A stretch of DNA of 64,000 nt from Bradyrhizobium sp. Tv2a-2 (GCF_000472425.1 NZ_AXAI01000001.1:570768-634767); one strand, 5' to 3'. Shown: positions 8,641-17,880, counted from the stretch's first letter. Numbers and translations: made by a program. Notes: a model not told the origin generated them from the sequence alone.

Positions 8641-8862
8641 GTGCTGAATAAATTCGGTCCCTCGGGCCATGGCGAAGCGCAGGTGCAATATCTGGACGGC
8701 GATTTCCGCGTGATCTCGCCCGGAACCTATGTGCGCTGCGCGGTGACCGACGCACGAATCCCGCTCGACGAGCTCAAATATTGGAGCGTCGATCTCCAGG
8801 AAGCCTACGCGACGCCCATCGCCGTGCTGCAGCGGCATTATCCGGCTCAGCTCCAGAAATAG
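8641..8862 (+). CDS. DUF2093 domain protein
   Basis: A 73-residue protein with GTG start, the whole of which matches DUF2093: VQYLDGDFRVISPGTYVRCAVT followed by IPLDELKYWSVDLQEAYA. The family is small, confined mainly to alphaproteobacteria, and has no known function. No signal peptide or membrane segment is seen. The preceding 185 bp up to the divergent DLH-like gene contain an AT-rich stretch (ACCCTATTTATGTTAGC) that could hold its promoter. Confidence 0.85.
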   Translation: MLNKFGPSGHGEAQVQYLDGDFRVISPGTYVRCAVTDARIPLDELKYWSVDLQEAYATPIAVLQRHYPAQLQK

Positions 8863-8880
8863 CGACGAATGTAGAATCGC

Positions 8881-8955
8881 GGGATGGGGTTGAGCGCAGC
8901 GAAACCCATCGATCTCGCGCGAAACGGTGGGTTTCGCTACGCTCTGCCCACCCTG
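8881..8955. repeat. Imperfect inverted repeat (GGGTTTCGCT type)
   Basis: Arms GGGTTGAGCGCAGCGAAACC (from 8887) and GGTGGGTTTCGCTACGCTC (from 8926) form a long imperfect hairpin between the convergent DUF2093 and lpxK genes. This wording is a frequent dispersed repeat in Bradyrhizobium genomes, from general knowledge; only one copy is in the window. Confidence 0.65.
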
Positions 8956-8961
8956 CAAAAA

Positions 8962-9984
8962 TCACCCGCGAAACGCCTTCTCGCGGGCCTTGAACAGGCG
9001 ATCGGCGAGAAAACTCTTTAAGCCGGTCGCATCGTCGAATTGCAGCCTCACCGGGAACGGCACGATCTCGCGCGCCAGCGCCGACAGCTGTGCCTCGCCG
9101 CGCAGCCGCACCAGATCCTTTTCCGTCGTCACCAGGATCAGGCGATCGCGCTTTGCATCCCCAATCAGCGTCTCGATCTCGCTCATTGAGAAGCGATGAT
9201 GATCGGCGAAGGCCCTTTGCCGCGCCACTTCGATCCCGCTTGCCTGCAGCGTCCGGAAGAAACGGCCGGGATCGCCGATCCCGGCGAAGGCCAGCACGCG
9301 CTGCCCCCCAAGCCTCGCAACCACGGCCCCGTCCGGCTCGAGATGTGCCGCAAGCACCGGCTTGCCGGGCGCGGCAATGGCGGCCGCCACCCCATTCGCT
9401 GCGGCGCCCGTGCCGATCACGACCAACGCATCGGTGCGTGCAAGCTGCGGCGCCAGCGGCGCCCGCAAGGGGCCGGCGGGAAACACCAGGCCGTTGCCGA
9501 TGCCGCGCTCGCTGTCGATCACGATCAGCGCGACGTCCTTGACCAGGGCCGGGTTCTGGAAGCCGTCATCCATCAGGATCACGCTTGCAAGGCGCGATCT
9601 GGCGAGCGCCACGCCGTCAATGCGGTCGCGCGCCACCACCACGGGAAGCTGCGATGACAACATCAACGGCTCGTCGCCAACGTCGCGCGCGCCGTGGCGA
9701 TCAGGATCGACCAGCAGCGGGCCGCGCCGCTCTCCGCCATAGCCACGGCTGAGCACGACCGGCTTTTCACCGAGCTCGCGCAGGAGCTTCGCCAGCGCCA
9801 GCACGGTCGGAGTTTTGCCGGCGCCGCCGAGATGGTAGTTGCCGACGCAGAGCACAGGCACGCCGGCGTCAAAGCCCTTGCGCTGCAGGCGGAGCGCCGC
9901 GACCGTGCCGTAGAGCGCCGCGAGCGGCCGAAGCAGATGTGATTTTAAGGATCGGGGCCGGTGCCAGAACGCCGGCTCACGCAT
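8962..9984 (-). CDS. lpxK: Tetraacyldisaccharide 4'-kinase
   Basis: A 340-residue inner-membrane kinase that phosphorylates the 4'-position of the lipid A disaccharide precursor to give lipid IVA. The Walker A motif sits in VGNYHLGGAGKTP, preceded by the amphipathic LLRPLAALYGTVAALR helix usual at the LpxK N terminus. RGYGG and DDGFQNP (Walker-B-like substrate region) follow. I use the ATG at 9984 (MREPAFWHRP) rather than the longer ORF start because it gives the expected N terminus and an 8-bp overlap with waaA, consistent with coupling. Last gene of the envelope operon. Confidence 0.95.
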   Translation of the reverse strand: MREPAFWHRPRSLKSHLLRPLAALYGTVAALRLQRKGFDAGVPVLCVGNYHLGGAGKTPTVLALAKLLRELGEKPVVLSRGYGGERRGPLLVDPDRHGARDVGDEPLMLSSQLPVVVARDRIDGVALARSRLASVILMDDGFQNPALVKDVALIVIDSERGIGNGLVFPAGPLRAPLAPQLARTDALVVIGTGAAANGVAAAIAAPGKPVLAAHLEPDGAVVARLGGQRVLAFAGIGDPGRFFRTLQASGIEVARQRAFADHHRFSMSEIETLIGDAKRDRLILVTTEKDLVRLRGEAQLSALAREIVPFPVRLQFDDATGLKSFLADRLFKAREKAFRG

Positions 9985-11263
9985 CGGCAGCTCCCATCTC
10001 GAGCCGCAACTGCAGCAGATAGGGCTCGAGCGCGCCAAGCGTGCGCTCCAGCGCGCCGCCGAGCTGATCAACCACGTCGCGGGACGCCGCGACGAGCGTG
10101 TCGTGCGCGTCGGTATCGGCCAGCAATTGGCCGAGCTGCCTCACAAGCGCTTCGCGATCGGCGGCCACGCGCGCGCCGCCGGCCCGGTCCAGCGCCTCAT
10201 AGACGTCGGTGAAGTTGAAGACATGCGGGCCGTGCACGATCGCAGCCCCAAGCTTCACCGCCTCGATCGGATTCTGTCCGCCACGCTCGACCAGCGAGCC
10301 GCCCATGAAGACGATCGGCGCGAGACGATAGAACAGGCCGAGTTCGCCGAGCGTGTCGGCGACATAAATGTCAGTTGCAGCCGTCGGCAGTTCCTGGCGC
10401 GAGCGCAAGCTGGCCGTCAGCCCTGCGGCCTCGACCAGCCTTGCAATCGCGCCGCCGCGGTCCGGATGGCGCGGCACGATCACGGTCAAGAGCTGCGGAA
10501 AGAAGCCTGCGAGCGTGCGCTGCGTCTCGATCAGGATTTCGTCCTCGCCCGGATGGGTCGAGGCCGCCACGATGACGGGGCGGCCGCGCATCACCGCAGT
10601 GAGCTTTTCGAGCTTGACCGGGTCGGCCGGCGGCGCCGGCACGTCGAGCTTCAGATTGCCCGTGACGATGACATTACGGCTGCCAAGCGCCGAGAAGCGT
10701 TCGCCGTCGGTCCTCGACTGCGTAAGACAGAGATCGAACTTGTCGAGCAGCGCCAAGATCGTGCCCGACATCCGCCGCCAGCGCGGAAAGGAGCGCTGCG
10801 ACATCCGCCCGTTGATCAGCACCATCGGCAGCCGCCGCGCTGCGCTTTGCAGGATCAGGTTCGGCCACAAATCGGACTCGATGAACAGCGCCAGCGACGG
10901 GCGCCAGTGATCAAGGAAGCGCGCGACATAGCGCGGGGAATCGTACGGCACGTATTGGTGGATGACGTCGGGCGGGAAGCGCTTTGCGACGATCGCGGCC
11001 GACGTCACGGTGCCCGAGGTCAAGAGGATGCGGATGTCGAGCGCGCGCAGCCGTTCGATCAGGGCGCCCGCCGCCAGCACCTCCCCGACGCTCGCGCCAT
11101 GGATCCAGACCAGCGGGCCCGCGGGCCGCACGTCGCGGGACATGCCGCGGCGCTCGCCGATCCGCTCTGGATCCTCCTTGCCCTGCTTGAGGCGACGGTT
11201 GATCAGCGCCGGCGCGAGCGGCACCATCGCAGACGACAGTTTGCGGTACACGCGCAGCGTCAT
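9977..11263 (-). CDS. waaA: 3-deoxy-D-manno-octulosonic acid (Kdo) transferase
   Basis: A 428-residue GT30-family enzyme transferring Kdo from CMP-Kdo to lipid IVA at the inner membrane. Signatures: HGASVGEVLAAGALIERL with the catalytic Glu, ESDLWPNLI, ASTHPGEDE, PRHPDR and the nucleotide-binding GGSLVERGGQNPIEA. The hydrophobic N terminus (MTLRVYRKLSSAMVPLAPALI) is the membrane anchor and supports the start at 11263, 10 nt after the upstream acyltransferase stop. It sits directly before lpxK, a standard arrangement in alphaproteobacteria. Confidence 0.95.
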   Translation of the reverse strand: MTLRVYRKLSSAMVPLAPALINRRLKQGKEDPERIGERRGMSRDVRPAGPLVWIHGASVGEVLAAGALIERLRALDIRILLTSGTVTSAAIVAKRFPPDVIHQYVPYDSPRYVARFLDHWRPSLALFIESDLWPNLILQSAARRLPMVLINGRMSQRSFPRWRRMSGTILALLDKFDLCLTQSRTDGERFSALGSRNVIVTGNLKLDVPAPPADPVKLEKLTAVMRGRPVIVAASTHPGEDEILIETQRTLAGFFPQLLTVIVPRHPDRGGAIARLVEAAGLTASLRSRQELPTAATDIYVADTLGELGLFYRLAPIVFMGGSLVERGGQNPIEAVKLGAAIVHGPHVFNFTDVYEALDRAGGARVAADREALVRQLGQLLADTDAHDTLVAASRDVVDQLGGALERTLGALEPYLLQLRLEMGAADA

Positions 11264-11273
11264 CGGTAGCGTG

Positions 11274-11987
11274 TTAGGCACGACCGGCCTCCGGGCGGCC
11301 CACTTTGGCGTAAGCGCGCCGGGTCGCCTCATTCAGATAGGCCTCGAGCCTGAGGCGCAGCCGTTCCATGGTGGCGGCGTCGGCGTCGCGCGGCACGCGG
11401 ATCTCTTCGATGCCGACCAGCGCGCCGCGCCCGAACGGCAAATTGATGGTGGTGCGGTCCCAGTTCTTAAGACGGATGAAACGACTGGTGGCCATTGCAA
11501 AGGGCATGATCGGCCGTCCGCTTTCCCTCGCCAGCATGATGACGCCGAGGCCGGCAACCCGCGCGCGTTTCGGCACATCGGCGGTGAGGGCCACATTATA
11601 GTTGTCCTCAAGCGCGTACACCATCTCCCTGAAGGCGCCGACCCCACCCTTGCGGTGGAAAGCCCCGCCATGGTCGCCGGAGCCGCGAATGGTACCGATA
11701 CCGAGTCGCTCGGCAACGATGGCGTTGTATTCGCCGTCGCGATGCCGCGAGATCAAGACCTTGCCGCGTTGCTCTTTCTTGGTCTTGATGAACGGTGTCA
11801 GGAAATGCTGGCCGTGCCAAAACACGAAGATCGCGGGCTGCCGTGCCTCGACCATGCCGTAGACATGGGGCGGGTCAAAGATAAACGTGTTGGTTTTCCA
11901 AACCAGCCGCAAATATTCGGCTGCGAGGAACCCCACAGCACGCTGAAACCAGCCGCTGCGCAAAATATCGCGAAGCAGCTTCTTCAA
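11274..11987 (-). CDS. DUF374 lysophospholipid acyltransferase-like protein
   Basis: A 237-residue protein of the DUF374 (PF04028) group, distantly related to LpxL/PlsC acyltransferases. The FVFWHGQHF segment near residue 55 carries the His of the acyltransferase motif and SRHRDGE near 80 follows; RGSGDHGGA and ALTADVPKRARV resemble later blocks of the family. It lies between DUF4170 and waaA in the lipid A operon with a 4-bp overlap on the upstream side, so a role in acyl transfer during lipid A or LPS assembly is likely but unproven. Confidence 0.85.
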   Translation of the reverse strand: MKKLLRDILRSGWFQRAVGFLAAEYLRLVWKTNTFIFDPPHVYGMVEARQPAIFVFWHGQHFLTPFIKTKKEQRGKVLISRHRDGEYNAIVAERLGIGTIRGSGDHGGAFHRKGGVGAFREMVYALEDNYNVALTADVPKRARVAGLGVIMLARESGRPIMPFAMATSRFIRLKNWDRTTINLPFGRGALVGIEEIRVPRDADAATMERLRLRLEAYLNEATRRAYAKVGRPEAGRA

Positions 11988-12235
11988 TGGTCCGATTTCG
12001 CGTCTTGACTCGGATCGAGCAGCCGATGGAGGTGCACAACGAAATAGCGCATCTGTGCGTTGTCCACGGTCTGCTGCGCCTTGGCCTTCCAGGCTGCATG
12101 TGCCGAGGCGTAATTGGGGAAGAGACCGACGATGTCCAACTTCGAGAGGTCCTTGAACGTATTGTGTTCGAGGTCAACCAGTTCACCGCCGAAAACGAGA
12201 TGAAGCAGTTGGGGCTGCGGGGCACTATCTGGCAT
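11984..12235 (-). CDS. DUF4170 domain protein
   Basis: An 83-residue protein matching DUF4170: LHLVFGGELVDLEHNTFKDL, then GLFPNYASAHAAWKAKAQ and the C-terminal RYFVVHLHRLLDP. It is a small soluble protein without a signal sequence. Its fixed position ahead of the DUF374-waaA-lpxK genes, with a 4-bp ATGA-type overlap, suggests an accessory role in envelope lipid synthesis. No biochemical function is known to me. Confidence 0.85.
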   Translation of the reverse strand: MPDSAPQPQLLHLVFGGELVDLEHNTFKDLSKLDIVGLFPNYASAHAAWKAKAQQTVDNAQMRYFVVHLHRLLDPSQDAKSDH

Positions 12236-12290
12236 GGCTGTCTTTCCTATTGATGCCCGGCAAGCATTATCCCGATGACGTCAAGGCGCC

Positions 12291-13094
12291 TCAGGCGGGC
12301 GAAGACTTTCGAAAATGCGAGACAATGCTCGCATGACGATCGCGTCCCGCCGCCACCAGTACCCCGTGTGTAACCTCCCGGCGATTATACAGAATCCCCT
12401 CACCGGAAAGCGTGGTCATTCTACCATTCGCTTCCTGCACGATCAAATGAGCCGCTGCAAGATCCCAGTCGCGACTATTTCCGCCGGCGAATGCCGCATC
12501 CAATCGACCTTGCGCGACCCGGCAGAGCCGCAGCGCCAATGAGCCGATTCGCGGATACAAGGCAATCTCGCCGGCTTCCGTGTTCAACCGCTCGACCAAC
12601 GGTTTGGGTCCGGCGATGCGGGAGAAATCCAGGCTCGTGCCCGGCGTCGCCTGGATTCGGCGGTCGTTGAGCATGGCGCCCTGCCCGCGCATGGCAAAGA
12701 AGAACTCGCCGGCTACCGGCACGAATACTGCGGCAAGCACGGGAGCTGCGTCTTGGACCAGCGCCACGCTCACGCACCAGTCCTCGCGCCCGGCGAGATA
12801 GCCACGCGTGCCGTCGATCGGATCGACGATCCATGTCAGCCTCTTGCCCAGCCGATCTTCGCCGTCGACGCTTTCCTCCGACAGCCAGCCGTAGTCGGGA
12901 GTTGCCGCGCGCAACCGCGCTTCCAGGAGATCGTTGACGGCGATGTCGGCTTCCGAGACCGGTGAGGACGCCCCCTTGGTCCAGTTTCTCAGCTCGGTGC
13001 GAAACAACGAGAGCGCAAGCGCGCCCGCCTCGCGTACGGTGTCTTTCAGGAGTTCTGCGTCGGCTAACAAGATCTGCGGGCTAGCGTCCGCCAA
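12291..13094 (-). CDS. cysQ: 3'(2'),5'-bisphosphate nucleotidase / inositol monophosphatase-family protein
   Basis: A 267-residue Mg-dependent phosphatase. The metal-binding signature DPIDGT is at 91-96, the first acidic ligands in LSEES (71-75), and the C-terminal WDLAAAHLIVQEANG contains the last Asp ligand. CysQ-type enzymes convert PAP to AMP; inositol monophosphatase activity cannot be excluded from sequence alone. The start is a TTG overlapping the 3' end of pmbA by 14 bp, which implies translational coupling. It heads the run to DUF4170 and waaA. Confidence 0.88.
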   Translation of the reverse strand: MADASPQILLADAELLKDTVREAGALALSLFRTELRNWTKGASSPVSEADIAVNDLLEARLRAATPDYGWLSEESVDGEDRLGKRLTWIVDPIDGTRGYLAGREDWCVSVALVQDAAPVLAAVFVPVAGEFFFAMRGQGAMLNDRRIQATPGTSLDFSRIAGPKPLVERLNTEAGEIALYPRIGSLALRLCRVAQGRLDAAFAGGNSRDWDLAAAHLIVQEANGRMTTLSGEGILYNRREVTHGVLVAAGRDRHASIVSHFRKSSPA

Positions 13095-14475
13095 GCGTCA
13101 GCCCCTCGATGCGCAGCGTTGGCGCGTTGACGCCGTAGCGGAATTCCAGGTCGTTGGCCGCGACCAGCGACTTGAACATCTCGAGCAGGTGGCCCGCGAT
13201 GGTCACCTCGCTCACCGGATAGGTGATCTTGCCGTTCTCGATCCAGAAGCCGGATGCGCCGCGGCTATAGTCGCCGGTGACGCCGTTGACGCCGGAGCCG
13301 ATCAGGTCGGTGACATAGAAGCCTTGGCTGATATCGGCAATCAATTCCGTCGGCGTGACGGCGCCAGCTTCCAGGTGCAGATTGTACGGCCCCGGCGACG
13401 GCGACGAGGAGACGCCGCGATGCGCGTGTCCGGTGGTTGCCAGTCCCAGCTCGCGCGCGGTCGCGCAATCCAGCAGCCATGTCGTCAGCACGCCCTGATC
13501 GATCAGCGCGGTCTTCCTCACGCTCACCCCTTCGGCATCAAAGGGCTGCGAGCGCAGGCCGCGCTTGCGCAGGGGATCGTCGATGATACGGATGTCGCCC
13601 GCAAACAGCTGCGCGCCGAGCTTGTCCTTCAGGAAGCTCGTCTTGCGAGCGATCGAGGCGCCGTTGATGGCGCCGACGAGGTGGCCGACCAGCGAGCCCG
13701 AGACGCGCGGATCGTAGACCACCGGCACCTGGCAGGTCTCGACCTTGCGCGGATTGGCGCGCGCAACCGCGCGCTCGCCGGCGCTGCGGCCGACGCGCTC
13801 CGGCGCGTCGAGATCGGCTCCGTGAGGAGCTGCGGTGTAATCATAGTCGCGCTCCATACCGGTGCCTTCGCCCGAGATCGCCGTCATGGAGATGCTCTGG
13901 CTCGAGCGCAGATAGCTGCCGTGGAAGCCTGTGCTCGTCACCAGCACCATGCCGCCGATGCCTGATGAGGCCGACGCGCCGCCCGATTTGGTGACGCCCT
14001 TCACGCCAAGGCCCGCGGCCTCGGCCTCCTGCGCACGCCGCTCCAGCTCCGCGGTCGAGGGCACCACCGGATCGAGCAGATCGAGCTCGGGGAAATCGCG
14101 CGCGAGCAGGGACGCGTCCGCGAGCCCGACAAATTTGTCTTCCGGCGCAACCCGCGCCATCGCCACGGCGCGCTCGGCGAGCCGTGCGACGCCGTCGCCC
14201 GAGACATCATTGGTCGAGACCACCGCCTGCCGCCGTCCGACCAGCACGCGCAGGCCGACGTCATCGCCCTCGGAGCGTTCGGATTCCTCGACGCGGCCGT
14301 CGCGCACCTCGACGCCCTGCGAAACGCCGCGCACCGCGACCGCATCGGCCGCATCCGCACCGGCGCGTCTGGCCGCCTCCACGAGACGTTGCGCGAGGTC
14401 CGACAAGGCCGATTGATCGAACAGGTCGGAGCCAGCAGCTTGAGCAGTCGATGCGGCCGATGGTGAAGAGATCAC
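13081..14475 (-). CDS. pmbA: TldD/PmbA family metallopeptidase-like protein
   Basis: A 464-residue PmbA/TldE-type protein with a GTG start. TldD/TldE heterodimers are known to process microcin B17 and CcdA; TldE lacks the zinc HExxxH and none is present here. Seen features are the N-terminal VSQGVEVRDGRVEESERSEG beta segment, the central GGMVLVTSTGF block and the C-terminal NGVTGDYSRGASGFWIENG signature with VSEVTIAGHL. Bradyrhizobia usually keep pmbA upstream of cysQ. No tldD is in this window. Confidence 0.92.
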   Translation of the reverse strand: MISSPSAASTAQAAGSDLFDQSALSDLAQRLVEAARRAGADAADAVAVRGVSQGVEVRDGRVEESERSEGDDVGLRVLVGRRQAVVSTNDVSGDGVARLAERAVAMARVAPEDKFVGLADASLLARDFPELDLLDPVVPSTAELERRAQEAEAAGLGVKGVTKSGGASASSGIGGMVLVTSTGFHGSYLRSSQSISMTAISGEGTGMERDYDYTAAPHGADLDAPERVGRSAGERAVARANPRKVETCQVPVVYDPRVSGSLVGHLVGAINGASIARKTSFLKDKLGAQLFAGDIRIIDDPLRKRGLRSQPFDAEGVSVRKTALIDQGVLTTWLLDCATARELGLATTGHAHRGVSSSPSPGPYNLHLEAGAVTPTELIADISQGFYVTDLIGSGVNGVTGDYSRGASGFWIENGKITYPVSEVTIAGHLLEMFKSLVAANDLEFRYGVNAPTLRIEGLTLGGR

Positions 14476-14760
14476 AAACGTTTTCCCATGCAGTGGAGGA
14501 AGCGCCGGAAATAATCCCGATCACCCCAGATGTGCCCAACTGGCGCGGACTTCAAGCGCTTTTACGCAGCCGATCCATAAGAATCTCCGGAGACGCGCAA
14601 CTTCTCGTCAATCATGCACAGTGAGGTCTTGTCAATCATGAGGAGCGAACGAGGCCCGGTGACCTCCTTTTAACCAGGCTTTTTAAGGCGAAACGGACGG
14701 GGACCGCGTAAGGTCTTACGCAACGACCGGGGAACAATTCCCGGCGGGGAGACCAAAGCC

Positions 14761-15282
14761 GTGAGGCGTCAAACAGCAACAGGTGGGATCAATCCCGCCG
14801 GGTCGAGCCGCGCATTGCGGCTCGACCCACTCTCTCTGCCCGTCAGCTTTCATGCGCATGATGCCCGTGCCGACGGTTTCGTGCGGCAGGTCGAGCTTCA
14901 CCGCGAACGCGTGGTACTGCATCGTGCCGTTCGCGGCATGCAGATGTCGGTCAAGCTTCGTGTCAGAGACTATCTCGGCATCGGATTGCGCAGCGTCAAG
15001 GACGGCGAGATGCTGGTGTTGGCGCATCGCGATCCCTCGTTGAGCATTCCCCTTTGCATCACGACCGATACGGACGAACTCGCCGCCGCCTGGCAGCTGT
15101 GGAGCGACATCTTCGCGTTGCCGATGCTCGATGATTCGTCGCGAGAGCCGGCCCAGCGCCGCCGTCGCCGCAACGTCATCCGCACGCGCCGGCCGAAATT
15201 CCTGCTGCGTCGGCGCGCCGGCGGCCTGCTCGATGCGGCGAAGAACTTTAGCGGCGAGCGCGAGATCATCGCGCGGAACTAA
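14761..15282 (+). CDS. DUF6101 family protein
   Basis: A 173-residue basic protein with a GTG start, matching what I recall as DUF6101, an alphaproteobacterial family without known role. The first 120 residues look like a PilZ-like beta fold (RALRLDPLSLPVSF through EMLVLAHRDPSLSIPL), and the C terminus is Arg-rich (RRRRNVIRTRRPKFLLRRR), which could contact nucleic acid or membrane lipids. The 285 bp upstream include a GGAACAATTCC sequence just before the start. It ends 4 bp into convergent ubiA. Confidence 0.75.
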   Translation: MRRQTATGGINPAGSSRALRLDPLSLPVSFHAHDARADGFVRQVELHRERVVLHRAVRGMQMSVKLRVRDYLGIGLRSVKDGEMLVLAHRDPSLSIPLCITTDTDELAAAWQLWSDIFALPMLDDSSREPAQRRRRRNVIRTRRPKFLLRRRAGGLLDAAKNFSGEREIIARN

Positions 15283-16208
15283 GCGCGCATCAGCGCATCG
15301 ACCAGCAGTCCCGCAAACAACAACAATCCGGCGTCGCGGTTAGACTTGAACAGCCGCAGGCAGAGCACGGGATCGCTGATCCTGAGCCGGTTGATCTGCC
15401 AGGCCAGATGCATCGCAAACGCAGCGAGTCCGAGCCAGGCCGGCCAGTGCACGCCGCCACGCAAGAGCGCGGCTGCAATCAGCACCACGGCCAATCCATA
15501 GAAGATCACGAGCGCCTGATGCGTGCGTGCGCCGAACAGGCGCGCCGTGGATTTGACGCCGATCAGCGCATCATCCTCGGCATCCTGATGCGCATAGATG
15601 GTGTCGTAGCCGATCACCCAGGAGATCGAGCCGGCATAGAGCAGAAGCGCGGTCGCATCGATCCGCTGCAGTACCTCCGCAAAGCCCATCAGCGCGCCCC
15701 AGGAGAATGCAAGCCCGAGCACGACCTGCGGCCAGTAGGTGATGCGCTTCATGAAGGGGTAGATCGCAACGACCAGAAGCGAGGCGATGCCGGTGAGGAC
15801 GGCAAAGCGGTTGAACTGCAGCAGCACGGCAAGCCCAACCAGCACCTGCAACAAAAGGAAAACCAGCGCCCGCTTCACACTGACCTGGCCCGCCGGTATC
15901 GGCCGCGAGCGCGTGCGCTCGACCTTGGCATCGAGGTCGCGGTCGGTGATGTCGTTCCAGGTGCAGCCCGCGCCGCGCATCGCAAAGGCGCCGAGCAGGA
16001 ACAAGGGGATCATCAGCGGCAATTGCGAGAGGTCGCGCGCAACGCCGGCTGCGAGCGCCGCCGACCACCAGCAGGGCAGCAGCAACAGCCAGGAGCCGAT
16101 GGGACGGTCGAGGCGCGAGAGCCGCAGATAGGGCCGCAGCCACAAAGGCGCATGAGTATCGACCCAGTTGCCGGTCGCGTCTGCAACACGCGCTGCCGCG
16201 TCGCTCAC
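15279..16208 (-). CDS. ubiA: 4-hydroxybenzoate polyprenyltransferase
   Basis: A 309-residue integral membrane prenyltransferase that attaches the polyprenyl tail to 4-hydroxybenzoate in ubiquinone synthesis. Both Asp-rich Mg-binding motifs are visible: NDITDRDLDAKVERTRSRPI (about 85-105) and YDTIYAHQDAEDD (about 200-212). Eight to nine membrane helices are predicted. The start MSDAAARVADATGNWVDTHAPLWLRPYLRL fits alphaproteobacterial UbiA. Its stop overlaps the 3' end of convergent DUF6101 by 4 bp. Confidence 0.95.
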   Translation of the reverse strand: MSDAAARVADATGNWVDTHAPLWLRPYLRLSRLDRPIGSWLLLLPCWWSAALAAGVARDLSQLPLMIPLFLLGAFAMRGAGCTWNDITDRDLDAKVERTRSRPIPAGQVSVKRALVFLLLQVLVGLAVLLQFNRFAVLTGIASLLVVAIYPFMKRITYWPQVVLGLAFSWGALMGFAEVLQRIDATALLLYAGSISWVIGYDTIYAHQDAEDDALIGVKSTARLFGARTHQALVIFYGLAVVLIAAALLRGGVHWPAWLGLAAFAMHLAWQINRLRISDPVLCLRLFKSNRDAGLLLFAGLLVDALMRA

Positions 16209-16212
16209 GGCA

Positions 16213-16887
16213 TCACCGCGCGAGCACGTTGCCGTTCAGCGTATCGAAGGTGCTGCCGCCCTTCTTGGCCGCAGTGGCTTCCGGCACCGACGTCGCCGAC
16301 CCCAGCACTTCGCTCAGGCTCGGGCCTGCCGGCCCGCGCTGCTGCATCTGCTGGGCAACATTGCAAACCTTGGTCTCCAGCGCTTCGGTATTCTTGTGGC
16401 CGGCGCGGATCTGATCGCCGATCTGCGGCGGGATTCCGCATTTGGCCTGATGCGTCTCGACATATTTGAGCATCTTGGCTTCGGCCATTGAGTAGTTCTT
16501 GATCAACTTGCAGGCCTCGTCCGGCCCGGCATGATGGTCGCTCGCGGCCTTGATCAGCTTGCCGCGCTTTTCGGCTTCCTCGCGCAGCGGCGTGAACTCC
16601 TTCATGCATGCCTCGCCGGCAGCCTGCGTCGGACCCGCAGCAGGTGGCGGGCCGAAGCCGGCGCCACCGCCGCCCGTCAGGGGCGCCGCACCGCCCGAGG
16701 GAAATGGCGACGCCGTTCCAACCGACGCCGACGGCGCCGCGCCATTGACCGGCGGGAATGCCGGGTCGTTCGGCTGCACGCCCCGACTGGGAAGCGGCGC
16801 AGGAAACGCGCTCTGTGCAGCGGCGTGCCCAGCATGGAGAGCGACGACGGCAACCGTGAGCGGTACCAGCAAGCGACGGATGATCAA
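16213..16887 (-). CDS. Exported Cys-containing protein, unknown
   Basis: About 224 residues from a TTG at 16887, chosen because it follows a GGAG at about 9 nt and opens directly into a signal peptide (LIIRRLLVPLTVAVVALHAGHAAAQ). The mature protein has a Pro/Gly/Ala-rich linker (about 30-95) and a helical domain with four Cys (in EACMKEF, EACKLIK, AKCGIPP and KVCNVAQ), which suggests two disulfides in the periplasm. A longer in-frame ATG at 16932 is possible. It lies 4 nt upstream of ubiA on the same strand. No known domain recognised. Confidence 0.75.
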   Translation of the reverse strand: MIIRRLLVPLTVAVVALHAGHAAAQSAFPAPLPSRGVQPNDPAFPPVNGAAPSASVGTASPFPSGGAAPLTGGGGAGFGPPPAAGPTQAAGEACMKEFTPLREEAEKRGKLIKAASDHHAGPDEACKLIKNYSMAEAKMLKYVETHQAKCGIPPQIGDQIRAGHKNTEALETKVCNVAQQMQQRGPAGPSLSEVLGSATSVPEATAAKKGGSTFDTLNGNVLAR

Positions 16888-17106
16888 GGCAGTTTCTCCG
16901 GCAAGGCCCGTGATGCCCTCAACGCCCGGCACGAGGCTTTTGTGATCACGGCTCGGGTGTCCGAATACAGGCTTTTTTACGATTCCTGCTGGTCCTTAAC
17001 AAGAACGCGGAATTTGGCAACAGCGCGGCGTGGAGCCGCAGGGCGCAGCCAATATTTGCCCCTGATTCTAAACCTTTAGGTTAAAATCGGGTGGAATCGG
17101 AACGAT

Positions 17107-17880
17107 ATGCCAGCTGGAACGACCATGCCCGAAGTCGATTTTCGCGCGCCCCGCCTCTTTGTCGATGCGGAACTTCGGCCAGGCGTCGCAGTCGCGCTGG
17201 AGCGCGATCAGAGCAATTATCTCGGCAATGTTCTGCGGCTTGCCGCCGGGGCCAGCATCCTGACGTTCAACGGCCGCGACGGCGAGTGGCAGGCCGAGAT
17301 CGCAGGCCGCAAGCGTCCGGAAACGCTCACCGCCATTAAACAAACGCGCCCGCAGGACAGGCTGCCAGACCTCACCTACGCCTTCGCCCCGCTCAAGCAT
17401 GCCCGGCTCGATTACATGGTGCAGAAGGCCGTCGAAATGGGCGCGGCGCGGCTGCAGCCGGTGCTGACCCGGTTCACCCAGGTTGCCCGCGTCAATGGCG
17501 AACGGATGCGCGCCAATGTCATTGAGGCGGCCGAGCAATGTGGCATCCTGAGCGTGGCGGAGGTCGCCGAGCCCGTGCCGTTGGAGCGGTTCCTGGCCTC
17601 CCGCCAGGCGGGTCGCCTGCTGATCTTCTGCGACGAGGCCGCCGAGGTCGCAAATCCCTTGCGGGCGCTGGAACATGGTGCGGCCCATGGCGGTATCGAC
17701 GTCCTGATCGGTCCCGAGGGAGGCTTTGCCGAGGAGGAGCGAACGCTTTTGCTGCGCGAGAGGCAGATTTTGCGGCTGTCCCTCGGCCCGCGGATTTTGC
17801 GGGCGGACACCGCCGCGGTGGCTGCGTTGGCGGTGGTTCAGGCCGTGCTGGGCGACTGGCGGGCCGAAAAGAGCGGCTAG
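17107..17880 (+). CDS. rsmE: 16S rRNA (uracil-1498-N3)-methyltransferase
   Basis: A 257-residue SPOUT-class methyltransferase that methylates U1498 of 16S rRNA using SAM. The N-terminal PUA-like domain begins RLFVDAELRPG; the trefoil-knot SAM site is given by LIGPEGGFAEEE and LGPRILRADTAAVAAL near the C terminus. The KAVEMGAARLQPVLTRFTQ block is conserved in the family. Alternative start ATG at 17125 (MPEVDFRAPRLFVD) is equally plausible. Located about 130 bp upstream of hisZ on the same strand. Confidence 0.94.
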   Translation: MPAGTTMPEVDFRAPRLFVDAELRPGVAVALERDQSNYLGNVLRLAAGASILTFNGRDGEWQAEIAGRKRPETLTAIKQTRPQDRLPDLTYAFAPLKHARLDYMVQKAVEMGAARLQPVLTRFTQVARVNGERMRANVIEAAEQCGILSVAEVAEPVPLERFLASRQAGRLLIFCDEAAEVANPLRALEHGAAHGGIDVLIGPEGGFAEEERTLLLRERQILRLSLGPRILRADTAAVAALAVVQAVLGDWRAEKSG

